From assembly GCA_905181715.1 (NCBI GenBank), contig CAJIYT010000007.1:1-64000 (forward strand): a stretch of 64,000 nt of DNA, read 5' to 3'. The stretch is from an uncultured Candidatus Poseidoniales archaeon. Its GTDB lineage: Archaea > Thermoplasmatota > Poseidoniia > Poseidoniales > Poseidoniaceae. The translations under genes were made by a program, and so were the position numbers. Under the pieces are notes generated by a model that did no database searches, was not told the DNA's origin, and worked only from the letters and a program-made list of their open reading frames with translations. Shown here in pieces: positions 1 to 11,000 of the stretch (position 1 is its first letter; every line of letters begins with the position of its first letter).

Positions 1-2
1 TG

Positions 3-551
3 AAAAGTGATAAATTACTGTGTTGGTACGATCCAGAGGTACTAAAAAAATCTCTCCCGGAAGAATATGATTTATTGCTAATTGACGGCCCTTTTGGTGA
101 AAGGGGCAGGGATGGTTTAATAGAAAATCTAGAATTATTTAGGACCGACATACCCATTGTGATAGATGACACAATAAGAGATCATGAATGCCGAATTGCA
201 AGAGAAATTGCTTTTTTGATGAATAGACCATTGTATGTATTCTGGAATTTTAGTGTCATTGCGTCTGCCCCGTTACCAGAAGAAACGATTGCAAAGATTC
301 AATTAGGCGCACTACGAATACTTGAAACTGAACATAATCAATATCTGAGGAGACATTTTAAGAAAAGAACTACATTTCTGCCTATCGATACATCGGTATG
401 GAGGCAATTTGAATTAGAATCTCGATCTGACAGAAAAAGAATAGAAATGATCGAATCTTCGTTTACTTGGCGTATTGGAAGAATCATAACCAGGCCGCTT
501 TGGCCAATTCACAAATTAAAATCGATGATTACTAAAAGAATGCGTAAGTGA
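3..551 (+). CDS. SAM-dependent methyltransferase-like protein, 5'-truncated by window edge
   Basis: The frame of ORF 75..551 stays open upstream to the window edge (KSDKLLCWYDPEVLKKSLPEEYDLLLIDGPFGERGR...). 'YDLLLIDGP' resembles a class I methyltransferase motif. The TTG at 75 is probably not the real start. Confidence 0.55.
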   Translation, partial: KSDKLLCWYDPEVLKKSLPEEYDLLLIDGPFGERGRDGLIENLELFRTDIPIVIDDTIRDHECRIAREIAFLMNRPLYVFWNFSVIASAPLPEETIAKIQLGALRILETEHNQYLRRHFKKRTTFLPIDTSVWRQFELESRSDRKRIEMIESSFTWRIGRIITRPLWPIHKLKSMITKRMRK

Positions 552-553
552 TT

Positions 554-1249
554 TTAGTTTTTGAGAACTTCCCTGTACTTTGTGATGACTGCATCGGGTT
601 CGCCATCAATAAGAATCTCTCCGTCTTCAATTAAAATCATTCTAGTACACATGTCCTTAAGCATTGCAAGAGAATGAGAGACAATAATTACTGAACCTGA
701 TGTTTTAATTAAATCCTTAACTCTGTTCTGACTTTTTTCTCTAAATGACACATCGCCCACACCAAGTACTTCATCGATTAGAAGAAGGTCTGGCTTAAAT
801 GCTGTAGCAACCGAAATACCTAATCTTGCCCTCATTCCCGAAGAAAAAGTTCTAAATGGCCGATCAAAATGATGGGTCAATTCAGCAAAAGATTGTATTT
901 CATCGATTAATTCGTCTATTTGTTTACGACTTCTTCCCATCAGTGCCCCATACAAATAGGCGTTTTCTCGACCTGTTAATTCCTTGTTAAAGCCGACCCC
1001 AACACCTGCAAGTAGAGATACTGCTCCTTTGCTAGAAATAGTTCCACTATTGGGTGGGAAAACTCCTGCCATCATTTTCAATAGTGTACTTTTCCCTGAA
1101 CCATTTCTCCCAATTATTCCAAGAACCTCACCTTGTTCTAATTCAAAAGAAACGTTTCTAATTCCTGATGGTTTTATATTGTCTTTTCTGTAGCGGCGAG
1201 GAACAGGGTATTCAAGAGTTATATTTTCTAATCGCATCACTGTACTCAT
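554..1249 (-). CDS. ABC transporter ATP-binding protein, polysaccharide/O-antigen export type (Wzt/TagH-like)
   Basis: Walker A GRNGSGKST, signature SSGMRARLG, Walker B LLLIDEVLGVGD; ATGA overlap with the upstream permease gene. Confidence 0.9.
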   Translation of the reverse strand: MSTVMRLENITLEYPVPRRYRKDNIKPSGIRNVSFELEQGEVLGIIGRNGSGKSTLLKMMAGVFPPNSGTISSKGAVSLLAGVGVGFNKELTGRENAYLYGALMGRSRKQIDELIDEIQSFAELTHHFDRPFRTFSSGMRARLGISVATAFKPDLLLIDEVLGVGDVSFREKSQNRVKDLIKTSGSVIIVSHSLAMLKDMCTRMILIEDGEILIDGEPDAVITKYREVLKN

Positions 1250-2127
1250 ATATTCACCACCGCTTTATGCGCACTCCTCATGAAAACTATTGAGCCGAAA
1301 AGATAGAATATTACTGCCATTCCAATACACATTCCATACGCCCATGAAGGCATACCTGAAGAAGTCCCTAATACTGCATCACGCATTTCTGTCAAAGGCA
1401 CTATTGCGGGATTTAGATGCGCAACTATCGATTGCCATCCACCTCCGAAGCGTCTTGAAAACATATCGTATGTCCACATTACTGGTGATAAAAAGAATCC
1501 AGCACGTACTAAAAAATTGACGATATTCATTACATCTGGAATCTTACATGAGATTGGAGCAACTAATAGACCAATTGACCATCCAGTAAAAGAAAGGAAA
1601 AATAACCAGAATGGAACAATTAGTAGATTTATTGTAATCGGTAAATCATGAATGATGAAAAATGGGATTAAACTTAGTAAAGAAAACAGTGCAAGTATGA
1701 TATTTGTTATCGGTCCATTTGTTGCAAATACGCTTTTTGGCACTCTTGCGAATTGAAATAAATTAACTGAATTTGTTAATGATTTTGCTGAGCTGGTTAC
1801 AGAACGTGAAAATAAACTCCAACCAATAACGCCGATAATAACTTTTGCTGCATATAGCGGATCGCTACTTCCCACGAGTATTGTGAAAACTACTGAATAA
1901 ACACCTGCAAGAAGTAATGGCTCCAATATTGCCCAAGAAAACCCGAGATATGCACGACGATAACGTGTAGCAATATCTCGTTTTACTAATAATGAAAGTA
2001 AATGCCTTGAACCAAGGATATCTGAAACCATCACAAATGGATAATGATAAAAACTTCGTTTACTCCAAAGCGGAGTCAAATCTGAATTATCCACGCCTGT
2101 TTTCAGAACCATTTCATGGTCATCCAT
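1246..2127 (-). CDS. ABC-2 type transporter permease, polysaccharide export (Wzm/TagG-like)
   Basis: Polytopic protein; LVKRDIATRYRRAYLGFSWAILEPLLLAGVYSVVF is typical of ABC-2 polysaccharide export permeases; paired with an ATPase gene. Confidence 0.88.
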   Translation of the reverse strand: MDDHEMVLKTGVDNSDLTPLWSKRSFYHYPFVMVSDILGSRHLLSLLVKRDIATRYRRAYLGFSWAILEPLLLAGVYSVVFTILVGSSDPLYAAKVIIGVIGWSLFSRSVTSSAKSLTNSVNLFQFARVPKSVFATNGPITNIILALFSLLSLIPFFIIHDLPITINLLIVPFWLFFLSFTGWSIGLLVAPISCKIPDVMNIVNFLVRAGFFLSPVMWTYDMFSRRFGGGWQSIVAHLNPAIVPLTEMRDAVLGTSSGMPSWAYGMCIGMAVIFYLFGSIVFMRSAHKAVVNI

Positions 2128-2201
2128 GTTAGTGCGAAGAGAAGTTTGTTTTTCAATACTATCAGGTACCAGATAATTAAGGCTAGGAATTGACCGTGTT
2201 A

Positions 2202-2531
2202 CTAGTTCTCGTACATCTCTTTGAGAGAGCCGTCCTCATGCATCTCTAGAGCAATGTCACTACCGCCAATTAATTCACCGTTGATATAGATCTGAGGCAT
2301 GGTTGGGAAATCCGACCACGCACATATCGAAGGGATTGCTCTTGAGTCGGATAGAACGTCGACACTAGCGAATACCGTGTCGTTTTCTTTGGCAAATGTT
2401 TCCATAACTTGAGCTGCCCGATTTGAGAAGCCACATTGAGGTGCTCCTGGGACTCCTTTCATGAATAAAACGAGTCTGTGCTCGCTAACAATCGCTTGTA
2501 ATTCCTCTGGTGTCCAATCCATATGTGTCAC
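2202..2531 (-). CDS. grxD: Monothiol glutaredoxin, Grx4/GrxD (CGFS) family
   Basis: VLFMKGVPGAPQCGFSNRAAQV contains the CGFS active site; also WSDFPTMPQIYINGELIGGSDIALEM. Confidence 0.92.
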   Translation of the reverse strand: MTHMDWTPEELQAIVSEHRLVLFMKGVPGAPQCGFSNRAAQVMETFAKENDTVFASVDVLSDSRAIPSICAWSDFPTMPQIYINGELIGGSDIALEMHEDGSLKEMYEN

Positions 2532-2851
2532 TCCTTGTTCTGATGCTTCAGATTCCTCTTGATATGGATGCCGGTGCCGCCGCCATGTGGGTCAAAGACG
2601 GTATCCCCTGAATTTTGGGCCTGTGCAGGGGTCATACACTTGAGGTCAATCGCATGTATTGGTGAAGGAATATGTTCGCGGAAATGGTTGAGAATCAATT
2701 TTTGACGCTGAAGAGGGCGCATCTCGGAAAATGATTCATCCACGATTCTAATATGAAAATGATCCCTTGTGCCATGTAAATCAATCGCCTCGACATGACT
2801 ATTTGGCAATATGGATTTTATTTCGGATTCGAGCCATTCTGTGGTCGGCAT
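2528..2851 (-). CDS. bolA: BolA family protein
   Basis: 107 aa BolA-like fold (HFHIRIVDESFSEMRPLQRQKLILNHFRE...IHAIDLKCMTPAQ); its stop overlaps the glutaredoxin start. Confidence 0.88.
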   Translation of the reverse strand: MPTTEWLESEIKSILPNSHVEAIDLHGTRDHFHIRIVDESFSEMRPLQRQKLILNHFREHIPSPIHAIDLKCMTPAQAQNSGDTVFDPHGGGTGIHIKRNLKHQNKE

Positions 2852-2913
2852 ATACTCCCTCAGCCTGACCCAACCACAGGTGGGCTTTCAACCATTGTCT
2901 GCAAGCCCTATTC

Positions 2914-4308
2914 ATGCGCAGTCCACAACTAGGGCGAGATACGGCTTGGTTAGCCGGCTCCGATCTAGTTGCTATTATTTTCGGGTTGCTCGGCCAGGTA
3001 TTCTTAACAAGGGCATTATTGCAAACCGAATACGGCCTATTCGTTGTTCTTCTCGATGCATTTGCAACGCTATTCATTTTGATAGATGCGGGATTACCAA
3101 CTCTCCTCAATCGAGATGGTGCGCGGGCCCCGAGGCATGCATTATCTGCAGCTCATCGAATAATGAAATTACAAGCAATTATCGCGGTTCCATTCATCGT
3201 TATTGGTTTGATTTCGGGGCAGTTGCTGTGGCCGGATATACCAGTTGGATTAATGTGGATTTGCGCAGCAATAATGCTTATTCAAATCGCCACATATCCC
3301 TATCGTAGTCTCCTTAGATGTTTAGGAGAAGCTAGACTTGAAGGTGGGGTGAAAATGATTGAACGTATCACAACCACTAGTTTCTATTTCTCTCTGTATT
3401 TATCTGATGTTTCTGATGTCCGCATATGGGCTGCTGCATTCCTTTTTGGTACAATTATTGCATTCACTAGTGCAACATTATTGGCCCTAAGAATCGGAAG
3501 AAGTGCGCATGGAGAAGGCCAATTGCCACCTGAATGGAACAGTGACAAAACCCTACTGCTTGCAGCCTTGCCATTTGCAATAACCCTTGGAGTTCTACCC
3601 TATGTGACTCGACTCGAGAAGTTTCTTCTAGCTATTTTTTCAAACTATGATGATGTTGGATTGTACAATGTTGCTCAGTTGGCTTGGATGGCGGGCATAA
3701 TGTTACCACAAGCTATGCGTGCAGCATTATTACCGGTATTTGGAGAGGTTCGAGATAATCTAATTGAATGGCAGAAACGATTTATTATTGCTCGCCATTA
3801 TACCATTATTTTACTACCGCTCGGTCTTTTCTTTGGCCATTTGATTGTGGCTTACCTACTACCGATTGCTTTTGAACCCAAATATCATGACGCTGTGCAA
3901 ATATTCGACATATTGTTAATCGGTTGGGCATTTACTATCTTGAGTGTACCATATTACGTAGGATTACAAGCAGGTGGTAACCCTTGGAGATTTACAACTC
4001 TCCTTGCGATTATTGTCATTGTTGCAGGTCTTGCAGGATGGATCTTAATCCCTAACCATGGAGTATTGGGTGCAGCTTGGGGTTCTGTGTGTGGTTCAGC
4101 TGCCATGCTTATCGTTGCCCGATTAATGTCAGGCCAAGGTCGCTGGTGGGATCCGCTAATCGACATCCTTGCCCTTATCTCAGTCCTTACCGGCTGGCTT
4201 CTGGCCAATGGTAGTTGGTTTGCTATGATTGGGGCACTCACAGTGATTCCAGCAATACATTCCATTCGCTGGCTACGTTCTGAAGCGAAAACCTCTCAGG
4301 AAGAGTGA
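2914..4308 (+). CDS. Polysaccharide biosynthesis / flippase membrane protein (Wzx/MurJ-MATE superfamily)
   Basis: 464 aa polytopic protein; N-terminal WLAGSDLVAIIFGLLGQVFLTRALLQTEYGLFVVLLDAFA is characteristic of flippases. Confidence 0.85.
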   Translation: MRSPQLGRDTAWLAGSDLVAIIFGLLGQVFLTRALLQTEYGLFVVLLDAFATLFILIDAGLPTLLNRDGARAPRHALSAAHRIMKLQAIIAVPFIVIGLISGQLLWPDIPVGLMWICAAIMLIQIATYPYRSLLRCLGEARLEGGVKMIERITTTSFYFSLYLSDVSDVRIWAAAFLFGTIIAFTSATLLALRIGRSAHGEGQLPPEWNSDKTLLLAALPFAITLGVLPYVTRLEKFLLAIFSNYDDVGLYNVAQLAWMAGIMLPQAMRAALLPVFGEVRDNLIEWQKRFIIARHYTIILLPLGLFFGHLIVAYLLPIAFEPKYHDAVQIFDILLIGWAFTILSVPYYVGLQAGGNPWRFTTLLAIIVIVAGLAGWILIPNHGVLGAAWGSVCGSAAMLIVARLMSGQGRWWDPLIDILALISVLTGWLLANGSWFAMIGALTVIPAIHSIRWLRSEAKTSQEE

Positions 4309-5269
4309 TTTGTTGCCCATCACGCAAGATGCTTTCAATCCCGTCGGCTAATGCGCTAGGATCAGCGGCAAAGACATCCGGTAGCCAAGATGACAAATCA
4401 CCAACATCGACGGCTGCGACCGGACACCCACAGGCAATTGCTTCTCTAGCGACCAAAGGACCGCTCTCTCTTGTGGAAGTTATCATACAAATATCAGATG
4501 TTGACATACGATCCCAAACGATTGAACGAGGTTGCTTTTTCATTACCGTTAGATTGACTTGCCAACCTCTTTTTTCTAACTCGGCTCCGGTTTTGAGGCA
4601 TAGCACATGGTTTTTTTCAGGACGGCGCGGGTCGGCCGGAAATAGCAGATTTATCGATTGATTACGCCACGAGCCGCGCCATTTACGCAGGGGATTTAGC
4701 CATTCTTTGCCTACTGCGACATGACAGGGGATAACTTTGGCAGAAAATTTTTCAATCACTGGAGAAACCACCACCAAGCGATCACATGATAGTGCTATTT
4801 TTTCGATTCTTTTACTGAGTAGAGAATTATGTAAAGCTACAGAAAAATCATGCCCATGTACTACTCCAACCAATGGTACTGTGTATTTTTCTGCTAATAC
4901 TTTAGCAAGAACTGCTGCAGGCCACAAAGTATGACAAATCACAACCTCAGGCTGCCAATCTCCTAACTCGACTTTTACTGCTGCAACTCTCCAAGCGGTA
5001 ATTGAAGGCCAATTGGGGAGTTGTAGATGTTTGTAAACTTGAACCTCGATTTCCTCATGAACGAATCTTCTTGGGGCTTTGGCTACCCCCTCAAGAGTTG
5101 ATCTTCTTGACTCTTGATATCTAAATAAACGTGGTAATGGATTTACCACTTTGACCTCATGGCCTAATCCTCGTAATAATGATACATGATCTGCAACAAA
5201 ATTTCCGCGTGCTGGATTATCTGGGAGAGGATATAGCCGAGTTACCAGCAGTATTCGCATCTGTATCAC
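4238..5269 (-). CDS. Glycosyltransferase family 4-like protein
   Basis: MRILLVTRLYPLPDNPARGNFVADHVSLLRGLGHEVKVV N-terminus; C-terminal TSTRESGPLVAREAIACGCPVAAVDVGD. Confidence 0.88.
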   Translation of the reverse strand: MIQMRILLVTRLYPLPDNPARGNFVADHVSLLRGLGHEVKVVNPLPRLFRYQESRRSTLEGVAKAPRRFVHEEIEVQVYKHLQLPNWPSITAWRVAAVKVELGDWQPEVVICHTLWPAAVLAKVLAEKYTVPLVGVVHGHDFSVALHNSLLSKRIEKIALSCDRLVVVSPVIEKFSAKVIPCHVAVGKEWLNPLRKWRGSWRNQSINLLFPADPRRPEKNHVLCLKTGAELEKRGWQVNLTVMKKQPRSIVWDRMSTSDICMITSTRESGPLVAREAIACGCPVAAVDVGDLSSWLPDVFAADPSALADGIESILRDGQQITLPERFSLQNVASEWNVLLESL

Positions 5270-5937
5270 TCGAGTGCTTGATGAATCACAGCGAGGTTGT
5301 CAGCCACCGAGGAAGTTTGGTTGAATAATCCTGAACCAACCACGCAATTTCTTGCTCCCCATTCGTGAAGCATGGCTATATTATGTGCTTTTACACCGCC
5401 ATCAATCTGAATCTGTACTTCGCGGCCGCCATTTTCAACCTGTTGTGAAATAGCCTTTGCAAGAGTCCTAACTTTATTCTCGACTGTCGAGATGAAACTC
5501 TGTCCGCCAAAACCTGGGTTGACGCTCATAACCAAAACCAAATCGATTTCCGAAAGTACTTCCAATGCTGCATCTACTGAAGTTCCTGGATTAAGCACAA
5601 CTCCAACACTGGCACCAGCTGCCCGGATTGCTGTGACACAGCGATGTAAGTGCCTTACGGCTTCAACATGAACGGAGATGTGATTGCAACCAGCATCGAT
5701 GTATTGTTGAAATGATTCTTCTGCGTTTTCAATCATCAAATGTGCATCAAAAACAGGTCCATCTCCGAGTGCTTGGCGCAATTTAGCGATTACCGGTGGG
5801 CCAAAAGTTAGATTCGGTACAAAGTTTCCATCCATCACATCAAGATGTAACCAATCGAGTCCTGCTGCTACTGCTTCTTTGCAAGCAGCCCCCAAATCGG
5901 CCAAATCGGCAGTAAGAACTGATGGTGCAATAATCAA
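5266..5937 (-). CDS. rpe: Ribulose-phosphate 3-epimerase
   Basis: IIAPSVLTADLADLG, WLHLDVMDGNFVPNLTFGPPV, VMSVNPGFGGQSFI, IQIDGGVKAHNI. Confidence 0.95.
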   Translation of the reverse strand: MIIAPSVLTADLADLGAACKEAVAAGLDWLHLDVMDGNFVPNLTFGPPVIAKLRQALGDGPVFDAHLMIENAEESFQQYIDAGCNHISVHVEAVRHLHRCVTAIRAAGASVGVVLNPGTSVDAALEVLSEIDLVLVMSVNPGFGGQSFISTVENKVRTLAKAISQQVENGGREVQIQIDGGVKAHNIAMLHEWGARNCVVGSGLFNQTSSVADNLAVIHQALE

Positions 5938-6027
5938 GTTACCCTCTCATCCCATGCCAAGGACTGGGGTCTGATGAAGTCTCCCTTTTGCAAATGCTCA
6001 TATGAGACCGACCAGAGGACTGCATAA

Positions 6028-6366
6028 GTGAGTGATATGGGACAAGTCCTAGAAGTGAGTGATTCTGATTTTGATCAGGTAATGAGTGATAATAAATTGG
6101 TCTTAGTTGATTTCTGGGCTCCTTGGTGTGGCCCTTGTAAATCTCTTTCTCCTATCTTGGAACAAATAGCTGGCGAGCGTGAAATTACAATCGCTAAAGT
6201 CAATACTGATTCGGACAGTGGAAATGCGGCAAAATATGGAGTCCGTGGAATCCCCGCTATGTTCTTATTCAAAGATGGAAAGATGGTTGATAACAAAACC
6301 GGGATGATGCCAAAAGCGCAACTTCTCGGGTGGTTGGATCAGCACATCACCGCTGATGACTTTTAA
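6028..6366 (+). CDS. trxA: Thioredoxin
   Basis: LVDFWAPWCGPCKSLSPILEQIA...YGVRGIPAMFLFKDG. Confidence 0.95.
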   Translation: MSDMGQVLEVSDSDFDQVMSDNKLVLVDFWAPWCGPCKSLSPILEQIAGEREITIAKVNTDSDSGNAAKYGVRGIPAMFLFKDGKMVDNKTGMMPKAQLLGWLDQHITADDF

Positions 6367-7917
6367 TTAGTTCAAACGCTTTCTTCGTTTTTCGGCAACA
6401 TCGCCAACTTCCCTTAGCAGTCGCTCTCGAAGTGCTTCATGTAACCACATCCCGCCTTCTAACTCCATCAATAAGCCGTGACTAATCAGGCTCTTTGGAG
6501 GCTCGCCATCCCATTGACAAGCCTCAGCAAGTTTTTCCCAAGCAATTGGTTCAGAGCTTTGTGCTAAAGTCGCCAATAAATTTCGCTCTTCTTTCGGCAT
6601 ATGAATAATAATTTCCTCGTCGAGGAAACGCAACCAATCCTCATGCTCAGGAGTGCCATAAAGTTCCAATAATTCCATTGCAAGTGGATGACCTCCTGTC
6701 GCATCGTGAATCACCCCAGCGGATGGTACATCTTTATCTTCGAAGGACTCTAACCATTCTCCAATCTCGTCTAGTGACAAGCCCTTGAGAGATAATTCAC
6801 AGACAATATTGCGAGTGTGAACATCGCGACGGTCGTATATGTCCAAAGTGGTACGAGAAATCATCACTAGTCTCAGTGGGGCTTTGGTGGACATCTGTAA
6901 GAGAGCCCCGAGAAGTTCTTTTGAGTGATTGCAAATATGATGAATATCATCTAGAACGATTAACCAATATGGTGGTGGGCCGCCCGCTTCATCCTTGAAT
7001 CGTTCACGAATTGCGGTTGCATCGGTAAGGTATGCAAGCAAGCGTCTCCGCCATGAATCTACATCAAAAACCGCACCTGGCGATAAGGGTAAAGTCTCCA
7101 TTAATTGATATGGGTCGTGCTTTTCATCGATACCAAATCTATGCAAAAGGCTGGTTGCTAAACCGAGTTCACGGTCCCAGATTTGACAAGGATACCAACA
7201 TACAGAAAGATTGGGCTCTTCCTCGATTCTTGCCTCGAGCCAATTTGCAACTAAGGTTGATTTGCCAATTCCTGCGATTCCATCGATTACCATGCATGGA
7301 CGCCTAGATTCAAACCATTGATTCATTTCCTCCAATTCACTATCACGGCCATGAACCGATCTTGTCTTTGGGGGGTGGAAGTGATAGGTTGCATGAGCAC
7401 CAGCCAATAGGGTCAGTTTTCCAGGAGTTGGCAATGCGGCAGACTCACCTTTTCTAATAGGGCCGAATCGGATGTCGCCGTAAGTCAATACCCCTTCATG
7501 CTGGGCATGAAGAAGAATCTGTAATAAAGTCAAATCCGCTTCCAATCTTTCAGAGACCTTACCTGCTTCAAGTTCTAGTAATGTCCCTTCTTGATCTCTA
7601 ATCAAAACCTCAGTTTTTTCATGTTTCTTGAGTGATTGTTTGGCGCTGACGATTCCTTTTTCGGTCAACTGCCAAGTTTTTTGACGCCTCTCATCGCCAA
7701 TTATTGAGCGAGAATGCTCACTTACAGCGCCTTTCTTCAATAAATCACGCATTGCCCGAGAAACGTTTGGTGCATGTAAAGCGCAAGCCTCAGCAATCCC
7801 TGGCCTTGTGAGAACACTTGAGACCATGAAACGGTCGTTTTGATCGAGATGTTCTGCCAGATGCAAAAGAATGCGGTCTATGACCGGGATGTTTACCTTC
7901 GGCAGTTCTGCGGTCAC
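6367..7917 (-). CDS. Winged-helix plus STAND/AAA-type NTPase regulator
   Basis: N-terminal wHTH (RPGIAEACALHAPNVSRAMRDLLKKGAVSEHSR...) followed by NTPase GRDSELEEMNQWFESRRPCMVIDGIAGIGKSTLV and LIVLDDIHHI. Confidence 0.75.
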   Translation of the reverse strand: MTAELPKVNIPVIDRILLHLAEHLDQNDRFMVSSVLTRPGIAEACALHAPNVSRAMRDLLKKGAVSEHSRSIIGDERRQKTWQLTEKGIVSAKQSLKKHEKTEVLIRDQEGTLLELEAGKVSERLEADLTLLQILLHAQHEGVLTYGDIRFGPIRKGESAALPTPGKLTLLAGAHATYHFHPPKTRSVHGRDSELEEMNQWFESRRPCMVIDGIAGIGKSTLVANWLEARIEEEPNLSVCWYPCQIWDRELGLATSLLHRFGIDEKHDPYQLMETLPLSPGAVFDVDSWRRRLLAYLTDATAIRERFKDEAGGPPPYWLIVLDDIHHICNHSKELLGALLQMSTKAPLRLVMISRTTLDIYDRRDVHTRNIVCELSLKGLSLDEIGEWLESFEDKDVPSAGVIHDATGGHPLAMELLELYGTPEHEDWLRFLDEEIIIHMPKEERNLLATLAQSSEPIAWEKLAEACQWDGEPPKSLISHGLLMELEGGMWLHEALRERLLREVGDVAEKRRKRLN

Positions 7918-8021
7918 ATGCTTCGCTCAAAGAAGAGCGATTCAATGCTTGCCCTAAACTGATGATATTCTCGCGCACAAACTAACCATAACACCTATGA
8001 AGAGAAATAGAACGGAAGTTT

Positions 8022-11000
8022 ATGTCTGAGGGCCTAATTGCCGTTAAAAAGCGTTGGACATCTTCCCTACTAGTATTGATGCTAGTCTTTGTTTCATTCA
8101 ATTCTGCTGCTGCCGATACCGATGGTGATGGCATTGATGATTCCTTAGATGATTGTCCGGTTGCAGAAGGTAATAGTACTGTTGATAGAATCGGGTGTCC
8201 TGACAAAGATGGTGATGGCACTAGTGACAAGAATGACCCTTGGGCTATTTCAAATGGGGGTTTCTTAGAAGATGCGCGACAAGCTAGCAACGACGACTTT
8301 TACATTACTATATTCGGCCGAGATGGACAGCAGTACTTGACTTCTGACGGTTCTACCATGCGCGTTTGGGATACTGCTACAAAACAAAATCTCAGATCGG
8401 TTTCGATTTCTGGAATTAGTGATGTTGCTTGGTCGCCTAATGGAACTTTTGTCGCCGTATCAACGAATAGTGACGAATTGAAAACCTACTATTCAAACAA
8501 TATGACACTGCTCTTCTCTGTAGGCACTGGTGGCGAGGATACAAATGAATTGGAATACAGTTCAGATGGCACAATGATTGCTGTTGTCGGTGCTCGTGAC
8601 GGTAATAACGGGGATGGACAAGTCGAAATATTTGACTCAATGAATGGAACCCTGATTCGTTCATTTGAGCCAGCAGGTGAGGACCAATTCTATTCTGTCG
8701 ACTGGAGTCCTGATGGTAGTCGAATAGTGATAGGTGGCGATGAAGACATTTGGGTATATGAAACTGAAACATGGACTCAAAATGCAACTCGTAACACCAA
8801 TAGAGGTTCGATTAATGCTATTGCTTGGTCTCCTGATGGTAATTCTATTGCTGTATGTGAAGCTTATACAGGCGGCGGCGCAAGAGTCAGAATGATCGAT
8901 TACCATTCCATGGATGAAAGATGGGTATATGATACCTCTACCTCTTGCAATTCAGTTGTATTTTCTCCAGATTCCACCCAAGTTGCAGCAGGACATACTT
9001 ACTATCAATCAGATGGTGCAAGTATTAGGATTTTCAAAACCCATGACACTACTGCAACAATCATTGATACATTAGCAGCACCACGTCCTGGCGGTTGCAC
9101 TTCAAGTGGTAATGGAAATAATTGTGGGTCGATATATGGAGTAGATTGGCACCCAAATGGGATGTACATTATTTCAGCTCATGGAAGAAATGATGAGGGT
9201 ATTTACCATTGGACGGTTAATCCAGATATCGACAATGATGGAGTACTGAATCAAGATGATGCTTTCCCCGAAGATGGAACCCAGTGGAATGATACTGACA
9301 ATGATGGATTCGGAGACAATCCCTTGCCTGCATCCCAAGGAGATTCGTGTTTAACCGTCCCTGGAACAAGTTGGCAAGATAGATTCGGATGCCCTGATGA
9401 TGATGGTGATGGCTACTCCAACGATGGAGATGATTTTCCTAACGATGTAACCCAATGGGCTGATTCAGATAGTGACGGTTATGGTGACAATTACTACTTT
9501 GAATATTTACCCGGAAATGGACTCCATCACAATCAAACCGGTGACGCCTTACCGATGAACCCCACTCAATGGAACGATACCGATGGTGATGGCTGGGGCG
9601 ATAATTTCGATAATATCTCTTGGCTGACCATTAGGCCAACTAATTGGCCTGGTAATTTCGATGAGAGTGCGACTCAAGTCGACGCCTTCCCCCATGATTC
9701 TACTCAATGGCTTGACTCAGATGGTGATTGGTTTGGAGATGAATCTGCACCTGCAAATTCACCCGACTGGTGCCCCAGCCTTTGGGGTAATTCCACAGAA
9801 GATCGAGGTGGTTGTTATGATGAGGATGGCGATGGATGGTCAAATCCAACCGCTGGTTGGCCTGCGCTGTTTAACCTTGACTGCGAAGATGGCGCAGATG
9901 CTTTCCCTACCGATGTAACCCAATGGTGTGATGGTGATGGAGGCGATGGTTATGGTGACAATGCAGACGGTAATAATGCAGATGTCTGCCCCGGAGAATT
10001 CGGCACTTCATTCCAGGATCGACTTGGGTGTGCAGATTCTGATAATGATGGTTGGTCCAATGCATATGATAGATTTCCAAACGACCCAACTCAGTGGAAT
10101 GATAGTGATGCTGATGGCCAGAATTTAACTGCAGAAATTTCATCCTGTGGCGATAATCCTGATGGTAATAACCCTGATTGGGACTCAGAAGACAGTAGCC
10201 AATGTAGCGATAGAGATGGTGATGGTTACGGCGACAGGGATGTTCCCGGTGGAGATGCTTTTCCTGATGAACCAACCCAATGGTTAGATTCAGATGGCGA
10301 TGGGTTTGGTGACAACAACAAGACCGGCGACTACAATGGTGATATGTGTCCTTACGACTATGCTCTTACGACCCTAGAAGGGGCGCTCGGTTGTCCTGAT
10401 ACCGATAAAGATGGGGTTGTCGATCCTCTGGATGGTCCAAACGGTCTTTTCAAAGATGATTTTTATCAGCAAAGCGATAGAGATGGTGATGGCTGGGGCG
10501 ATAATCAAAGCGTCCAAAATGGTGATGACTGCATTGACACCTATGGCACTTCAAATAATAATAGCCGTCAAGGTTGCCCAGACCAAGATGGCGACACATG
10601 GGCTGATATCGATGATTACTTTGATGAAGACCCGCTTCAATGGTTAGATTCAGATGGAGATGGTTGTGGTGATAATCACGGATGGGAACCTACCACAATG
10701 TTTGAAGAAAGTATGCAGATAAATGTCACAATTCGTCAAGAATGGGGGGATGCTTTTATCGATGTTCAAAGCCAATGTCATGATGCTGATGGTGATGGAT
10801 ATGGAGATAATAAAACTGGCTTAAACCCCGATGCTTTCCAATTTATTGTCACTCAATGGCAAGATGCAGATGGTGATGGCTTTGGTGATAACTTCACAGT
10901 TGGGGCTTGGCAATCAGATGATTGTCAGACTATATTTGGCACATCATACATCGATGTCTTTGGTTGTCCGGATGAAGATGAAGACGGGGTGAGTGATACA

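Noticed and set aside
2811-3308. Plus-strand 165 aa ORF
   Set aside because: Alternative frame overlapping the flippase gene and bolA; composition not protein-like.
9907-10275. Minus-strand His-rich ORF inside the 8022..11450 gene
   Set aside because: Antisense artefact of Asp-codon repeats; the sense protein has clear signal peptide, repeats and TM.
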